Below, in pieces: positions 47,558 through 57,270 of a stretch of DNA of 64,000 nt (position 1 is its first letter; each line of letters begins with the position of its first letter). The notes beneath the pieces were generated by a model. It had not been told where the DNA came from, did no database searches, and saw only the letters and a list, made by a program, of their open reading frames with translations. A program made the translations under genes and the position numbers. Where the stretch lies: positions 124,001 to 188,000 of the forward strand of contig NZ_FQWI01000005.1 of NCBI RefSeq assembly GCF_900129615.1, in the 5' to 3' direction. Source of the DNA: Pectobacterium carotovorum. Its GTDB lineage: Bacteria > Pseudomonadota > Gammaproteobacteria > Enterobacterales > Enterobacteriaceae.

Positions 47558-49075
47558 ATGTGCGGTATTGTCGGTATCGCCGGTTTTACACCGGTCAACC
47601 AGTCGATTTATGACGCGTTAACGGTGTTGCAACACCGTGGGCAGGATGCTGCGGGTATTGTGACCATCGATGCCTTTAATTGTTTTCGCCTGCGTAAGGC
47701 CAATGGCCTGGTGAAAGATGTGTTTGAAGCGCGGCACATGCAACGCTTACAGGGCAACATGGGGCTTGGTCATGTGCGTTATCCGACCGCGGGCAGTTCC
47801 AGCGCTTCGGAAGCACAGCCTTTCTATGTTAACTCTCCGTTCGGTATCACGCTGGCTCACAACGGTAACCTGACTAACGCCCACGAACTGCGTAAAAAGC
47901 TGTTCGAGCAGGAGCGTCGTCACGTTAACACCACGTCTGATTCTGAAATTCTGCTGAATATTTTCGCCAGAGAGCTGGACCGTTTCCAACACTACCCGCT
48001 GGAAGCCGATAATATTTTTGCGGCCGTTGCCGCGACCCACCAGCAAATTCGCGGTGCCTATGCCTGTGTTGGCATGATTATCGGTCACGGTATGGTGGCT
48101 TTCCGCGATCCAAACGGGATTCGTCCTCTGGTGATTGGTAAGCGCGATCTGGAAGATGGCCGCAGCGAGTATATGGTGGCGTCAGAAAGCGTCGCGCTGG
48201 ATACGCTGGGCTTTGAATTTTTACGCGATGTGGCGCCGGGAGAAGCGATCTACATTACGGAAAAAGGGCAGCTGTTTACCCGCCAGTGTGCAGAGAATCC
48301 AAAGAGCAACCCGTGCCTGTTCGAATATGTCTACTTCGCTCGCCCGGACTCTTTCATTGATAAAATTTCGGTCTACAGCGCACGTGTTCGCATGGGCCAG
48401 AAGCTCGGTGAAAAAATTGCGCGCCAGTGGGAAGATCTCGATATTGATGTCGTGATCCCGATTCCTGAAACCTCTTGTGATATCGCGTTGGAAATCGCGC
48501 GCATCATCAACAAGCCGTATCGTCAGGGATTTGTGAAAAACCGCTATGTTGGCCGCACGTTTATCATGCCGGGACAGCAGGCGCGTAAGAAATCGGTACG
48601 CCGTAAGCTGAACGCCAACCGTGCTGAGTTCCGTGACAAGAACGTGCTGCTGGTGGATGACTCCATCGTGCGTGGTACAACGTCGGAGCAGATTGTCGAG
48701 ATGGCGCGTGAAGCAGGAGCCAAGCGTGTTTATCTGGCCTCAGCGGCACCGGAAATTCGCTTCCCTAACGTGTACGGCATCGATATGCCAAGCGTCAATG
48801 AGCTGATTGCCCACGGTCGCGAAGTGGATGAAATCTGTAAGATTATTGGTGCTGATGAGCTGATATTCCAGGATCTCGACGATCTGATTGAAGCTGCGCG
48901 TGAAGATAACCCGGATATCGCTCAGTTTGAATGCTCGGTGTTCAACGGGATTTACGTGACGAAGGATGTCGATCAAGGCTATCTGGATTATCTGGAAGTC
49001 TTGCGCAACGACGATGCCAAAGCGTTGCGTAGCCAGAATGAAGTCGAAGATCTGGAATTGCACAACGAAGGTTAA
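47558..49075 (+). CDS. purF: Amidophosphoribosyltransferase
   Basis: A 505-residue enzyme that commits PRPP to purine synthesis. The N-terminal nucleophile is Cys 2 after Met removal (MCGIVGIAG), in a class II glutamine amidotransferase domain. The PRPP-binding loop is [26 protein letters not shown] precedes the ATG. It is repressed by PurR with cvpA and feedback-inhibited by purine nucleotides. A terminator follows. Confidence 0.98.
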   Translation: MCGIVGIAGFTPVNQSIYDALTVLQHRGQDAAGIVTIDAFNCFRLRKANGLVKDVFEARHMQRLQGNMGLGHVRYPTAGSSSASEAQPFYVNSPFGITLAHNGNLTNAHELRKKLFEQERRHVNTTSDSEILLNIFARELDRFQHYPLEADNIFAAVAATHQQIRGAYACVGMIIGHGMVAFRDPNGIRPLVIGKRDLEDGRSEYMVASESVALDTLGFEFLRDVAPGEAIYITEKGQLFTRQCAENPKSNPCLFEYVYFARPDSFIDKISVYSARVRMGQKLGEKIARQWEDLDIDVVIPIPETSCDIALEIARIINKPYRQGFVKNRYVGRTFIMPGQQARKKSVRRKLNANRAEFRDKNVLLVDDSIVRGTTSEQIVEMAREAGAKRVYLASAAPEIRFPNVYGIDMPSVNELIAHGREVDEICKIIGADELIFQDLDDLIEAAREDNPDIAQFECSVFNGIYVTKDVDQGYLDYLEVLRNDDAKALRSQNEVEDLELHNEG

Positions 49076-49103
49076 CAGCTAGTCGCACATTAAGGCTGTA
49101 TTG

Positions 49104-49135
49104 AAGGGGGAGGACGCGAAAGTGTCCTCCCCCTT
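49104..49135 (+). terminator. Terminator of cvpA-purF
   Basis: AAGGGGGAGGAC (49104-49115) pairs perfectly with GTCCTCCCCCTT (49124-49135), loop GCGAAAGT. Confidence 0.8.
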
Positions 49136-49136
49136 G

Positions 49137-49172
49137 TTGTATGTAGAGAAAAATTTGTATGTAGAGAAAAAT
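49137..49172 (+). repeat. 18-bp perfect tandem duplication
   Basis: TTGTATGTAGAGAAAAAT occurs twice without gap (49137-49154 and 49155-49172), just after the purF terminator. It has no obvious function and looks like replication slippage. Confidence 0.85.
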
Positions 49173-49290
49173 TGCATATCAAAAACAGGCTTTCGGCGCT
49201 TGCCCTTGCTTATCGCTAATCAATGCGGCAAAGTTTGCGCAGATGATTTTTCCGCGTTTCTGCTTACGCGGCCAGCCAGAGGCAGTATGA

Positions 49291-49863
49291 ATGAAGCGAC
49301 TCATTGTAGGAATTTCCGGTGCCAGCGGCGTCATTTATGGCATCCGGCTGCTACAGGTTTTACAGACGCTGGAAGGTATCGAAACCCATCTGATCATGAG
49401 CCAGGCCGCCCGGCAGACGCTGGCATTAGAAACGGATTTTAGCCTGCGTGACGTGCAGGCGCTGGCCGACGTGGTGCATGACACGCGTGATATTGCTGCC
49501 AGCATCTCTTCGGGGTCGTTTAAAACGGCGGGCATGGTGATTTTACCCTGTTCGATAAAAACCCTGTCCGGCATTGTGCACAGCTACAGCGACAATCTGT
49601 TGACCCGCGCGGCTGATGTGGTGCTGAAGGAGCGTCGTCCTCTGGTGCTGGGGGTACGTGAAACGCCGCTGCACTTAGGGCATTTGCGGTTGATGACCAC
49701 CGCCGTTGAGCTGGGTGCGATAATCATGCCGCCTGTGCCTGCGTTTTATCATCGCCCAGAAAGTGTGCAGGATATTGTCGATCAGACGGTGAATCGTATT
49801 CTGGACCAGTTTGATATCGACCTGCCAAAAGATCTCTTTATCCGCTGGCAAGGCGCGTCCTAG
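49291..49863 (+). CDS. ubiX: Flavin prenyltransferase UbiX
   Basis: A 190-residue enzyme making prenylated FMN, the cofactor of the decarboxylase UbiD in ubiquinone synthesis. The family blocks are IVGISGASGVIYGIRLLQ, GSFKTAGMVILPCSIKTL and RPLVLGVRETPLHLGHL. The length matches the E. coli enzyme (189). It follows purF by about 215 bases and is ended by its own terminator. Confidence 0.95.
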   Translation: MKRLIVGISGASGVIYGIRLLQVLQTLEGIETHLIMSQAARQTLALETDFSLRDVQALADVVHDTRDIAASISSGSFKTAGMVILPCSIKTLSGIVHSYSDNLLTRAADVVLKERRPLVLGVRETPLHLGHLRLMTTAVELGAIIMPPVPAFYHRPESVQDIVDQTVNRILDQFDIDLPKDLFIRWQGAS

Positions 49864-49899
49864 CAGGATAGAGACCTAGGCACGCTATTTTTTTCTCTC

Positions 49900-49929
49900 A
49901 GGGCGGTAAACTTTTACTGCCCTTTTTTT
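49900..49929 (+). terminator. Terminator of ubiX
   Basis: AGGGCGGTAAA (49900-49910) can pair with TTTACTGCCCT (49913-49923) with one G:T pair and a very tight loop, followed by T at 49923-49929. Confidence 0.75.
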
Positions 49930-49946
49930 GTGCCTTTTTATCACAT

Positions 49947-49984
49947 TGCACTAATTTTGTGCGCAAAAGCACCAAAATAGTGCA
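49947..49984 (+). promoter_or_regulatory. Tandem NtrC-like enhancer sites upstream of hisJQMP
   Basis: TGCACTAATTTTGTGCG (49947-49963) and AGCACCAAAATAGTGCA (49968-49984) both resemble the NtrC operator TGCACNNNNNNNGTGCA. Their centres are 21 bases apart, two helical turns, as in real enhancers. They lie about 150 bases before the sigma-54-like promoter. Confidence 0.7.
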
Positions 49985-50134
49985 ATTGAGTTTTTGTATT
50001 CATGCCAATGTTATCTATCCTTATTGTTACGCGCCAAAAAATTTCCTCTGAAAATATTGCAGAATCAAACGGTTAACCCTTATTTTCTGCGCGCTTCGCT
50101 CATGCGGTTTTTACGACATCCCTACGTTCATTGT

Positions 50135-50148
50135 GGCATGAAAACTGC
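50135..50148 (+). promoter_or_regulatory. Sigma-54-like promoter of hisJQMP
   Basis: TGGCATGAAAACTGCT contains GG at 50135-50136 and GC at 50147-50148 with the required ten-base spacing, i.e. -24/-12 elements. The -24 consensus would be TGGCAC; here it is TGGCAT. Transcription should begin near 50160, about 110 bases before hisJ. Confidence 0.6.
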
Positions 50149-50270
50149 TATAAAAACTCTACTAGTCGGCGTAGAAAACAAATAGCACTCATATCGTTCA
50201 TTTTTAAAGCAATAAATCGTTCCGACATTGACGACACATGACATCAATCACTCATGATAAGGGTAGCAAT

Positions 50271-51050
50271 ATGAAGAAACTGATCAAAGTCTTGCCGTTG
50301 GCACTCATTCTGGCTGCGGGTAGCGCGATGGCGGAGATTCCTAAGAATATTAAAATTGGTACCGATCCTACCTATGCTCCCTTTGAATCCAAAAACGCCA
50401 GCGGTGAACTGGTTGGGTTTGATATCGATCTGGCGAAAGAGCTGTGCAAGCGTATTCAGGCTAACTGTACGTTTGTAGAAAGCGACTTTGATGCGTTAAT
50501 TCCGTCCCTTAAAGCTAAAAAAATTGATGCCATCATCTCTTCTCTGTCCATCACCGAAAAACGCCAGCAGGAAATTGCCTTCACCGAGAAGCTGTATGCG
50601 GCCAATTCACGCCTGATTGCGAAGAAAGGGGCGAGCATTGAACCTACGTTAGCTTCTCTGGGCGGCAAACGTGTTGGCGTATTGCAGGCATCAACACAGG
50701 AAGCCTTTGCTAATGCTAACTGGCAGCCGAAAGGCGTTGACGTTGTTGCTTACCAAAATCAGGATCTGATTTATGCCGATCTGGCTGCAGGCCGTATTGA
50801 TGCAGCCTTTCAGGATGAAGTCGCCGCAAGTGAAGGTTTCCTGAAGCTTGATGCGGGTAAAGACTATGAATTTGCTGGCCCGGCGGTAAAAGATGACAAA
50901 TTCTTCGGTGTGGGGACCGGCATGGGTCTGCGTAAAGCGGATACTGAGCTGAAGGCCGCGCTGGATAAAGCCTTTGAAGAAATGCGTAAAGACGGTACCT
51001 ACGATACCTTCGCGAAAAAATACTTCGATTTTGACGTCTACGGCGGCTAA
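50271..51050 (+). CDS. hisJ: Histidine ABC transporter periplasmic binding protein
   Basis: A 259-residue substrate-binding protein. The signal [21 protein letters not shown] is followed by [20 protein letters not shown], and further [47 protein letters not shown] and the final FDFDVYGG, which match HisJ rather than ArgT (ending VYGD). The partner ArgT gene of E. coli is missing here. Start ATG 50271 follows AAGGGTAG; an in-frame ATG lies 11 codons upstream. It binds histidine and hands it to HisQMP. Confidence 0.95.
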   Translation: MKKLIKVLPLALILAAGSAMAEIPKNIKIGTDPTYAPFESKNASGELVGFDIDLAKELCKRIQANCTFVESDFDALIPSLKAKKIDAIISSLSITEKRQQEIAFTEKLYAANSRLIAKKGASIEPTLASLGGKRVGVLQASTQEAFANANWQPKGVDVVAYQNQDLIYADLAAGRIDAAFQDEVAASEGFLKLDAGKDYEFAGPAVKDDKFFGVGTGMGLRKADTELKAALDKAFEEMRKDGTYDTFAKKYFDFDVYGG

Positions 51051-51107
51051 TGTCGCCACTGTGACTTTCATTTCTTTATCACATGTGTAGCGGGATCGTA
51101 GGGCATG

Positions 51108-51134
51108 CGGCACGGGATCGTTCCTCTCGTGCCG
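51108..51134 (+). promoter_or_regulatory. Stem-loop between hisJ and hisQ
   Basis: CGGCACG (51108-51114) pairs with CGTGCCG (51128-51134), extended by further pairs (G-T, G-C and A-T) around a seven-base loop. In Salmonella a REP sequence at the same place stabilises the hisJ message over hisQMP. This unrelated stem could do the same. Confidence 0.5.
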
Positions 51135-51190
51135 TATTCCTGACTGATGACGCAGCGTGCCATTAACCGCTATTTCAACGGATATCATTG

Positions 51191-51880
51191 ATGCTCTATG
51201 GCTATTCCCAGCTAATTCTGGATGGTGCCATCATGACGCTGGAGCTGGCCGCGAGTTCGTTACTGCTGGCGCTGGCTATCGGCCTGATTGGTGCGTCGGC
51301 GAAGCTGTCTTCCAACCGTCTGCTGGCGGGGTGTTTTTCCTGCTATACCACGCTGATTCGTGGCATTCCCGATCTGGTACTGATGCTGCTGATTTTTTAT
51401 GGTCTGCAAATTGTCTTAAACGGCGTGACGGAATCGATCGGTCTGGATCAGATTGACATCGATCCGTTGACTGCCGGGATTATTACACTGGGCTTTATTT
51501 ACGGCGCGTATTTCACGGAAACCTTTCGTGGTGCCTATCTTGCCGTGCCGCGTGGGCAAATCGAAGCTGCCGTCGCGTTCGGTTTCTCTCCTATGAAAGT
51601 GTTCCGCCGTATTCTGTTTCCTTCCATGATGCGCTTTGCGCTACCGGGCATCGGCAATAACTGGCAGGTGATCCTGAAAGCGACGGCGCTGGTGTCATTG
51701 CTTGGTCTGAATGATGTGATTAAGGCGACGCAACTGGCCGGCAAGGGCACACACGAACCGTTTTATTTTGCGCTGGTTGCCGGGGCGATGTACCTGATTT
51801 TTACCACCATTTCTAACGGCGTGTTGTGGTGGCTGGAAAGGCACTATTCGCAGGGAGTCAAAAAAATAAATTATGAGTGA
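51191..51880 (+). CDS. hisQ: Histidine ABC transporter permease HisQ
   Basis: A 229-residue inner-membrane permease of the polar amino acid family with five hydrophobic helices. The EAA loop GQIEAAVAFGFSPMKVFRRILFP contacts the ATPase HisP. The start ATG 51191 gives the E. coli length. Its last bases overlap hisM (ATGAGTGA), so translation is coupled. Confidence 0.95.
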   Translation: MLYGYSQLILDGAIMTLELAASSLLLALAIGLIGASAKLSSNRLLAGCFSCYTTLIRGIPDLVLMLLIFYGLQIVLNGVTESIGLDQIDIDPLTAGIITLGFIYGAYFTETFRGAYLAVPRGQIEAAVAFGFSPMKVFRRILFPSMMRFALPGIGNNWQVILKATALVSLLGLNDVIKATQLAGKGTHEPFYFALVAGAMYLIFTTISNGVLWWLERHYSQGVKKINYE

Positions 51881-52589
51881 GATCCTGCAACAATATTGGC
51901 AGCCGCTCCTGTGGAGCGATGGTTACCGCCTGACCGGGCTAGCGATGACGCTCTGGCTGCTCATTTCCTCGGTGGTTATCGGCGGGCTGATGGCGCTGCC
52001 ACTGGCGATTGCCCGTGTGTCGCCGCGACGCCGGTTCAGCTTTCCGGTTTGGCTATTCACCTATGTATTCCGCGGCACGCCGCTCTACGTACAACTTCTG
52101 GTGTTCTATTCCGGCGTGTATAGCCTGGAGATTGTGCGCGGCACCGACATGCTGAATGCCTTTTTTCGCAGCGGGCTAAACTGTGCCATTTTGGCGCTGG
52201 CGCTGAATACCTGTGCGTACACGACAGAGATTTTTGCGGGGGCAATCCGCGCTGTACCTCATGGGGAAATTGAAGCGGCCAGAGCATACGGTTTCTCCCG
52301 CTTTAAGCAGTATCGCTGCATTATTTTGCCGGGTGCGCTGCGTATTGCGCTGCCCGCCTACAGCAACGAAGTGATTCTGATGCTGCATTCAACGGCGTTG
52401 GCCTTTACCGTAACGGTGCCGGATATTCTGAAGATTGCCCGTGATATCAATGCGGCAACCTACCAGCCGTTTTATGCGTTTGGCATTGCGGCGGTCATCT
52501 ATCTGGCGATCTCGTTTGTGTTAATTGGGCTGTTCAGAAAGGCGGAACGGCACTGGTTACGTCATCTTTATACCCGTTCATCTCATTAA
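51873..52589 (+). CDS. hisM: Histidine ABC transporter permease HisM
   Basis: A 238-residue second permease. Its EAA loop is [24 protein letters not shown], and helices match the HisM family ([22 protein letters not shown]). It forms the membrane pore with HisQ. The start overlaps hisQ by eight bases. hisP begins 17 bases after the stop. Confidence 0.95.
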   Translation: MSEILQQYWQPLLWSDGYRLTGLAMTLWLLISSVVIGGLMALPLAIARVSPRRRFSFPVWLFTYVFRGTPLYVQLLVFYSGVYSLEIVRGTDMLNAFFRSGLNCAILALALNTCAYTTEIFAGAIRAVPHGEIEAARAYGFSRFKQYRCIILPGALRIALPAYSNEVILMLHSTALAFTVTVPDILKIARDINAATYQPFYAFGIAAVIYLAISFVLIGLFRKAERHWLRHLYTRSSH

Positions 52590-52606
52590 ACGCAGGAAAA
52601 AAGAGT

Positions 52607-53380
52607 ATGTCGAATAACAAACTGATGGTGACGGAACTGCGTAAACGTTATGGCCAGCATGAGGTGCTGAAAGGGATCTCATTACAGGCGAAAGCGGGTG
52701 ACGTTATTTCGATTATCGGGTCGTCCGGTTCGGGAAAAAGTACCTTACTGCGCTGTATTAATTTTCTGGAAAAACCCTGTGAAGGCGCGATTTACGTCAG
52801 CGATCAGGAAATTCGCATGGTGCGTGATACTGACGGACAGCTGAAGGTATTTGATAAAAAACAGCTTCAGATGCTGCGGACGCGCCTGACGATGGTATTT
52901 CAGCACTTCAACCTGTGGAGCTTCATGACGGCGTTAGAGAACGTAATGGAAGCGCCAATTCAGGTGTTAGGGCTCAGTAAAGCGGAAGCGCGTGAGCGGG
53001 CGGTGTTCTATCTGAACAAGGTCGGGATCACGGATGCTGCCCAACAGAAATACCCGTCGGATCTCTCCGGTGGTCAGCAGCAGCGCGTTTCTATTGCACG
53101 GGCGTTGGCGATGGAGCCGGAAGTTTTGTTGTTTGATGAACCTACGTCAGCGCTCGATCCCGAACTGGTCGGCGAGGTGTTGCGCATCATGCAGCAGCTT
53201 GCGGAAGAAGGGAAAACGATGGTGGTGGTGACGCATGAAATGGAGTTTGCCCGCCATGTTTCCAGCCACGTTATCTTCCTGCATCAGGGCGTAATTGAAG
53301 AAGAAGGACCACCAGATCAACTGTTCGGTAGCCCGAAAAGTGCACGTCTGCAGCAGTTTTTGTCCGGTGCGTTGAAGTAG
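52607..53380 (+). CDS. hisP: Histidine ABC transporter ATPase
   Basis: A 257-residue nucleotide-binding subunit that powers HisQM. Walker A is [13 protein letters not shown], the Q-loop is VFQHFNLW, the ABC signature is [15 protein letters not shown], and Walker B is [15 protein letters not shown], followed by the switch His in VVVTHEM. It is the last gene of the operon. A palindromic repeat follows before the convergent yfcH. Confidence 0.97.
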   Translation: MSNNKLMVTELRKRYGQHEVLKGISLQAKAGDVISIIGSSGSGKSTLLRCINFLEKPCEGAIYVSDQEIRMVRDTDGQLKVFDKKQLQMLRTRLTMVFQHFNLWSFMTALENVMEAPIQVLGLSKAEARERAVFYLNKVGITDAAQQKYPSDLSGGQQQRVSIARALAMEPEVLLFDEPTSALDPELVGEVLRIMQQLAEEGKTMVVVTHEMEFARHVSSHVIFLHQGVIEEEGPPDQLFGSPKSARLQQFLSGALK

Positions 53381-53424
53381 GTTTGGGGGCTGATGGCTAT
53401 CAGCCGCGGACGTTTCTCTCAAAT

Positions 53425-53537
53425 AGAGCGGTGATAATGGAATAGAAGAGTAAAGCGTCCGCGCCATGGATGGCGCGGCTCGAGCTTACAGGGATGTACT
53501 CGCAGCGTCTTTACGATCTATCCATTATCACCGCTCT
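53425..53537. repeat. 113-bp palindromic intergenic repeat
   Basis: AGAGCGGTGATAATGGAATAG (the first 20 bases of the left arm, 53425 onward) mirrors the right arm CTATCCATTATCACCGCTCT ending at 53537. Inside is a second stem, CCGCGCCAT/ATGGCGCGG. The whole is a long imperfect inverted repeat unlike ERIC. It may be a MITE-like element or serve as the convergent hisP/yfcH terminator and stabiliser. Confidence 0.65.
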
Positions 53538-53547
53538 CAGCACTGAG

Positions 53548-54453
53548 TCAGCTCGGTTTTTTGATGACGTCCTGCAGGGCTTCTTCCAACTCAAGGAAGC
53601 GGAAAGTAAAGCCTGCGGCTTCTAACCGCTGCGGAATGGCGCGCTGTCCGCCCAGTACCAGCGTCGACGCTTCTCCCATCAGCAGTTTGATCACAAAAGC
53701 GGGAGCCCGCAGGAAACCGGGACGATCCAATACGTGTGCCAGCATGGCAGAAAATTGTTCATTATGAACCGGGTAGGGCGCAACCATATTGAAAGGGCCG
53801 TTCAGTATCGGCTGGTTCAGCAGATAAATAATGCCGTTTACCATGTCATCAATATGAATCCACGGCATATATTGTTTGCCGGAACCCATCGGCCCGCCAA
53901 GTCCGAGGCGGAAAATCGGCAGCATTTTTGCCAGCGCGCCGCCCTGTGCTGACAGAACAATGCCGGTGCGCAGCAGGCAGACGCGGGTTTTATCACTTTC
54001 GGCGGACTGCGCCAGCGCTTCCCAGCGGGCGCACAGATGATGTGTAAATTCATCAACTGGGGATTCATCTTCCGTGACCAGCGCTTCTCCCTGATCGCCA
54101 TAATACCCGACAGCGGATCCCGAGATAAAAACCGCTGGCGGCTCACTGCTGGCCTTTATCAGCGTGGCAAGCTGTTCGGTGATGTTCCAGCGGCTCTTTG
54201 CCAGACGCTGTTTTTGCTGTGGCGTCCACCGTTTGTCGGCGATAGGTTCGCCCGCCAAATTGATGACGCCGTCAAAGTCGTTCAGTGAGGTGACATTACT
54301 CAGCGTGGACCAATATTCCACCTGATTGCCGAGAACGCCTCTAGCGCGCTCAGGATCGCGTGTCAGTACCGTGATGTCATGGGAAAGCAACTGTAATCGT
54401 TGGATAAGATGGTGGCCAATAAGGCCGGTTCCGCCTGTTATGAGTAGTTGCAT
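53548..54453 (-). CDS. yfcH: Epimerase-like SDR protein YfcH
   Basis: A 301-residue extended-SDR (SDR39U1, TIGR01777) protein. The NAD(P) loop is [17 protein letters not shown], and [11 protein letters not shown] carries the usual YxxxG-like active site. Substrate is unknown. It lies 15 bases downstream of folX, and the two are transcribed together. The start at 54453 is the M of MQLLITG. Confidence 0.92.
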   Translation of the reverse strand: MQLLITGGTGLIGHHLIQRLQLLSHDITVLTRDPERARGVLGNQVEYWSTLSNVTSLNDFDGVINLAGEPIADKRWTPQQKQRLAKSRWNITEQLATLIKASSEPPAVFISGSAVGYYGDQGEALVTEDESPVDEFTHHLCARWEALAQSAESDKTRVCLLRTGIVLSAQGGALAKMLPIFRLGLGGPMGSGKQYMPWIHIDDMVNGIIYLLNQPILNGPFNMVAPYPVHNEQFSAMLAHVLDRPGFLRAPAFVIKLLMGEASTLVLGGQRAIPQRLEAAGFTFRFLELEEALQDVIKKPS

Positions 54454-54468
54454 CGCTTCCCCTTATCT

Positions 54469-54840
54469 TTATGCCTTGTGATAACGCAGGGTCATGGAAA
54501 CCGAATCGGCGTATCGCAGGGCAAACGGTTTATCTACTTCTACTTCAGCATAGGTGATCCATTCGTGCTCGCTGGCGATGTTGAGCACATCCTGCGTTAA
54601 TTTTTCCAGCAAAGCGAAGCGGTTATCTTCTACGTGGCGAATAATGTTTTTGGTGATGGTGCGGTAGTTCAGCGCATCGGCAATATTTTCGCTGTTGCGC
54701 GCCTGTTCTGCTGGGTAGTGAATCACAACGTTGATGATCACATCCTGCTTATTCGTGATTTCCTCATCTTTGATACCGATGAAGGTGCGCAGCCGCAGAT
54801 TTTTTATACGAATAATGGCGTCAGAATAGTGATGTGGCAT
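54469..54840 (-). CDS. folX: Dihydroneopterin triphosphate 2'-epimerase
   Basis: A 123-residue FolB-like enzyme that epimerises dihydroneopterin triphosphate to dihydromonapterin triphosphate. The family blocks are [14 protein letters not shown] and [15 protein letters not shown], with catalytic Glu and Lys as in the FolB fold ([16 protein letters not shown]). The length equals the E. coli enzyme within three residues. It is transcribed with yfcH. Confidence 0.92.
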   Translation of the reverse strand: MPHHYSDAIIRIKNLRLRTFIGIKDEEITNKQDVIINVVIHYPAEQARNSENIADALNYRTITKNIIRHVEDNRFALLEKLTQDVLNIASEHEWITYAEVEVDKPFALRYADSVSMTLRYHKA

Positions 54841-54965
54841 TGCTCGGCCCTCGGTTGCTTCTGTTACTGCGGCTAAACCGCAGCGTCAGGGGGTATCGTT
54901 AACGACAATATGTTGATTACCATAGCAGAAGATACCCAAAGGCCGAATGAGATGATGCCAGAATT

Positions 54966-55592
54966 TTATTGCTCGGCGAGCTGATAGGCCCGTTGCGTTG
55001 CCGGGCGCTCACTGATACGCGTATACCACGCCTTCACCGCTGGGTAATCATCAAGGTCGACGCGCTGGCGAGCATAAGAAACTACCCACGGGTAGGTTGC
55101 GATATCGGCAATGCTGTAATTTTCTCCTGCTAGCCAAGGGCTGTCTTGCAGATGTTTATCCAGCACGCGATACAGGCGCTGCGTCTCCTGCTGATAGCGT
55201 TCAATGGCGTAAGGCACTGGCTGGGGTGCATAGTGGTTAAAATGATGATTCTGCCCCAACATTGGCCCGAAACCGGCGACCTGCCAGAACAGCCACTGTA
55301 GTGTGGCCGTACGCTCACGTAATGACGTGCTCAATAGCACGCCGTGCTTTTCCGCCAGATAGAGCAGAATCGCGCCAGATTCAAACAGGCTAATTGGCGT
55401 GTCACCTTCCGCGGGCTGCGTATCGACAATCGCGGGAATTTTGTTGTTAGGCGAGATAGCCAAAAACTCCGGTTTGAACTGTTCGCCTTTGCTGATATTC
55501 ACGCGGTGGAGCTGGTAGGGGAGATTAGCTTCTTCCAGAAACAGGGTGATCTTGTGCCCGTTAGGGGTTGGTGCGTAATACAGGTCAATCAT
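54966..55592 (-). CDS. yfcG: GST-like disulfide-bond oxidoreductase YfcG
   Basis: A 208-residue nu-class glutathione S-transferase-like protein, with a thioredoxin-fold N-terminus (MIDLYYAPTPNGHKITLFLEE) and a C-terminal helical domain (GENYSIADIATYPWVV). The Thr in APTPNGHK replaces the usual catalytic Cys/Ser, as known for YfcG. It reduces disulfides using two bound glutathione molecules. It is monocistronic, divergent from yfcE. Confidence 0.92.
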   Translation of the reverse strand: MIDLYYAPTPNGHKITLFLEEANLPYQLHRVNISKGEQFKPEFLAISPNNKIPAIVDTQPAEGDTPISLFESGAILLYLAEKHGVLLSTSLRERTATLQWLFWQVAGFGPMLGQNHHFNHYAPQPVPYAIERYQQETQRLYRVLDKHLQDSPWLAGENYSIADIATYPWVVSYARQRVDLDDYPAVKAWYTRISERPATQRAYQLAEQ

Positions 55593-55854
55593 GAATCAAG
55601 TCTCCGTTTTAATTCAGAAAAACATCATGGACTGTATGGCAGTTGATCGCTTCAGAGAGCGATGCGCTGTCAGAATAGCGTATTGAGGAACGGGCTCTTA
55701 CCCTACCACTTCTGCGAGTGAAAAATAAGCGATGACGCACCTCGTTGCGCGATCTTTACCGGAAGCGTGCTGCCAACTTTGGTAGACTACGTCCGATGAA
55801 GGATGCGGGTGTTGTGGGTGTAGCATTGTTGATATAAACGTTGTGGAGATAACG

Positions 55855-56406
55855 ATGAAGTTGATGTTTGCGTCCGACATACACGGTTCCCTCAGTGCGA
55901 CGGAGCGCGTGCTGGAAATCTTTGAGCAGAGTCAGACCGACTGGCTTATCTTGCTGGGCGATTTTCTCAATCATGGTCCACGCAACCCGCTGCCGGAGGC
56001 GTATCAGCCTGCGGAAGTGGCTACCCAACTAAACACTTATGCGTCACGTATCATTGCCGTACGGGGGAATTGCGACAGCGAGGTTGATCAGATGCTGCTG
56101 ACCTTTCCGATAACGGCACCCTGGCAACATGTGCTATTGCCGCAGAATCGCCTTTTCCTGACGCACGGTCATCTTTATCATCCAGATAATATGCCACCGC
56201 TACACGCGGGGGATGTGCTGGTATATGGTCATACTCATATCCCAGTTGCTGAGCAACGTGGGGAATATTATTTTTTCAATCCCGGCTCAGTGAGCTTGCC
56301 GAAAGGGGGATACCCCGCGAGCTACGGTTTACTTGAACAAGACGAACTGCGGGTTCTACCGTTACACGGCGGCGAACCTATTGCGCAGGTCGCGATTAGG
56401 CACTAA
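55855..56406 (+). CDS. yfcE: Metallophosphodiesterase YfcE
   Basis: A 183-residue calcineurin-type phosphodiesterase. The metal-binding motifs are FASDIHGS (Asp, His), LLGDFLNHG (Asp), VRGNCDSEV (Asn) and GHTHIPV (His). E. coli YfcE cleaves phosphodiesters in vitro with Mn, its physiological substrate being unknown. GGAG at 55845-55848 precedes ATG 55855, which gives the E. coli length; the longer frame from 55843 starts with GTG. Confidence 0.93.
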   Translation: MKLMFASDIHGSLSATERVLEIFEQSQTDWLILLGDFLNHGPRNPLPEAYQPAEVATQLNTYASRIIAVRGNCDSEVDQMLLTFPITAPWQHVLLPQNRLFLTHGHLYHPDNMPPLHAGDVLVYGHTHIPVAEQRGEYYFFNPGSVSLPKGGYPASYGLLEQDELRVLPLHGGEPIAQVAIRH

Positions 56407-56529
56407 TTTAGCGTATACCCTGTTTTTGACCTTGAATAACAGCAAGGCAGCAGGGAATATTCACAGCAAAGTTCGATCATTTAAAACAGACGCGCGTAGC
56501 AACGTGCCAATACTAAAGGGTTTCAGAGG

Positions 56530-57198
56530 ATGGCGGAACAAAGTCAGGCAGCAGGCACAGAGTGGGTTGATATCGTCAATGAAAACAACGAGGTAATTGC
56601 TCAGTCAAGTCGTCAGCAGATGCGTGCTCAGAGTCTTCGTCATCGTGCTACTTACATTGTTGTGCATGATGGAATGGGTAAAATTCTGGTGCAGCGCCGG
56701 ACGAAAATCAAAGATTTCTATCCAGGCTGGCTGGACGCGACCGCTGGCGGCGTAGTGCAAAGCGGTGAGCAGATGCTGGAGTCCGCGCGCCGTGAAGCCG
56801 AAGAAGAGCTTGGCATTGCGGGCGTGCCGTTCGCAGAGCACGGCTTGTTCTATTACGAAGGCGAGAATTGCCGGGTATGGGGCGGGCTGTTTAGCTGCGT
56901 CACCCACGGGCCGTTTGCGCTACAGGAAGAAGAGGTTGATGAGGTCAGCTGGCTGACGCCGCAGGAAATCACCGCTCGCTGCGATGAATTTACGCCGGAC
57001 TCGCTGAAAGCCCTGTCGCTGTGGCTGACGCGCTATAGCGATCAGGATTATGGCAAGCCGATTTCACGTAAGCTGAACGAAGCGCTAGACGCTGCTGAGA
57101 CACCTGCTGTTAATAATAAAAATATTCATGATGAAAATGCTCATGATGAAAACGACAGCAACGTCGTTGCTCCATCAGACGCTGATTCACAGAAATAA
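56530..57198 (+). CDS. yfcD: Nudix hydrolase YfcD
   Basis: A 222-residue Nudix protein. The Nudix box is [23 protein letters not shown], of which GGVV...REAEEELG are the metal and substrate binding parts. YfcD substrate is unknown, although family members hydrolyse nucleotide diphosphate derivatives. It is clearly longer than E. coli YfcD (180) because of an acidic tail from about residue 185 ([16 protein letters not shown]). The ATG at 56530 has AGAGG immediately before it. Confidence 0.92.
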   Translation: MAEQSQAAGTEWVDIVNENNEVIAQSSRQQMRAQSLRHRATYIVVHDGMGKILVQRRTKIKDFYPGWLDATAGGVVQSGEQMLESARREAEEELGIAGVPFAEHGLFYYEGENCRVWGGLFSCVTHGPFALQEEEVDEVSWLTPQEITARCDEFTPDSLKALSLWLTRYSDQDYGKPISRKLNEALDAAETPAVNNKNIHDENAHDENDSNVVAPSDADSQK

Positions 57199-57270
57199 TG
57201 CCTTCCCTGTCTCGCCGCTGCTTTTTCTCCGCTGCGGCGTCTATTTTTCCGAGTGATAAACTGCGGGTTA

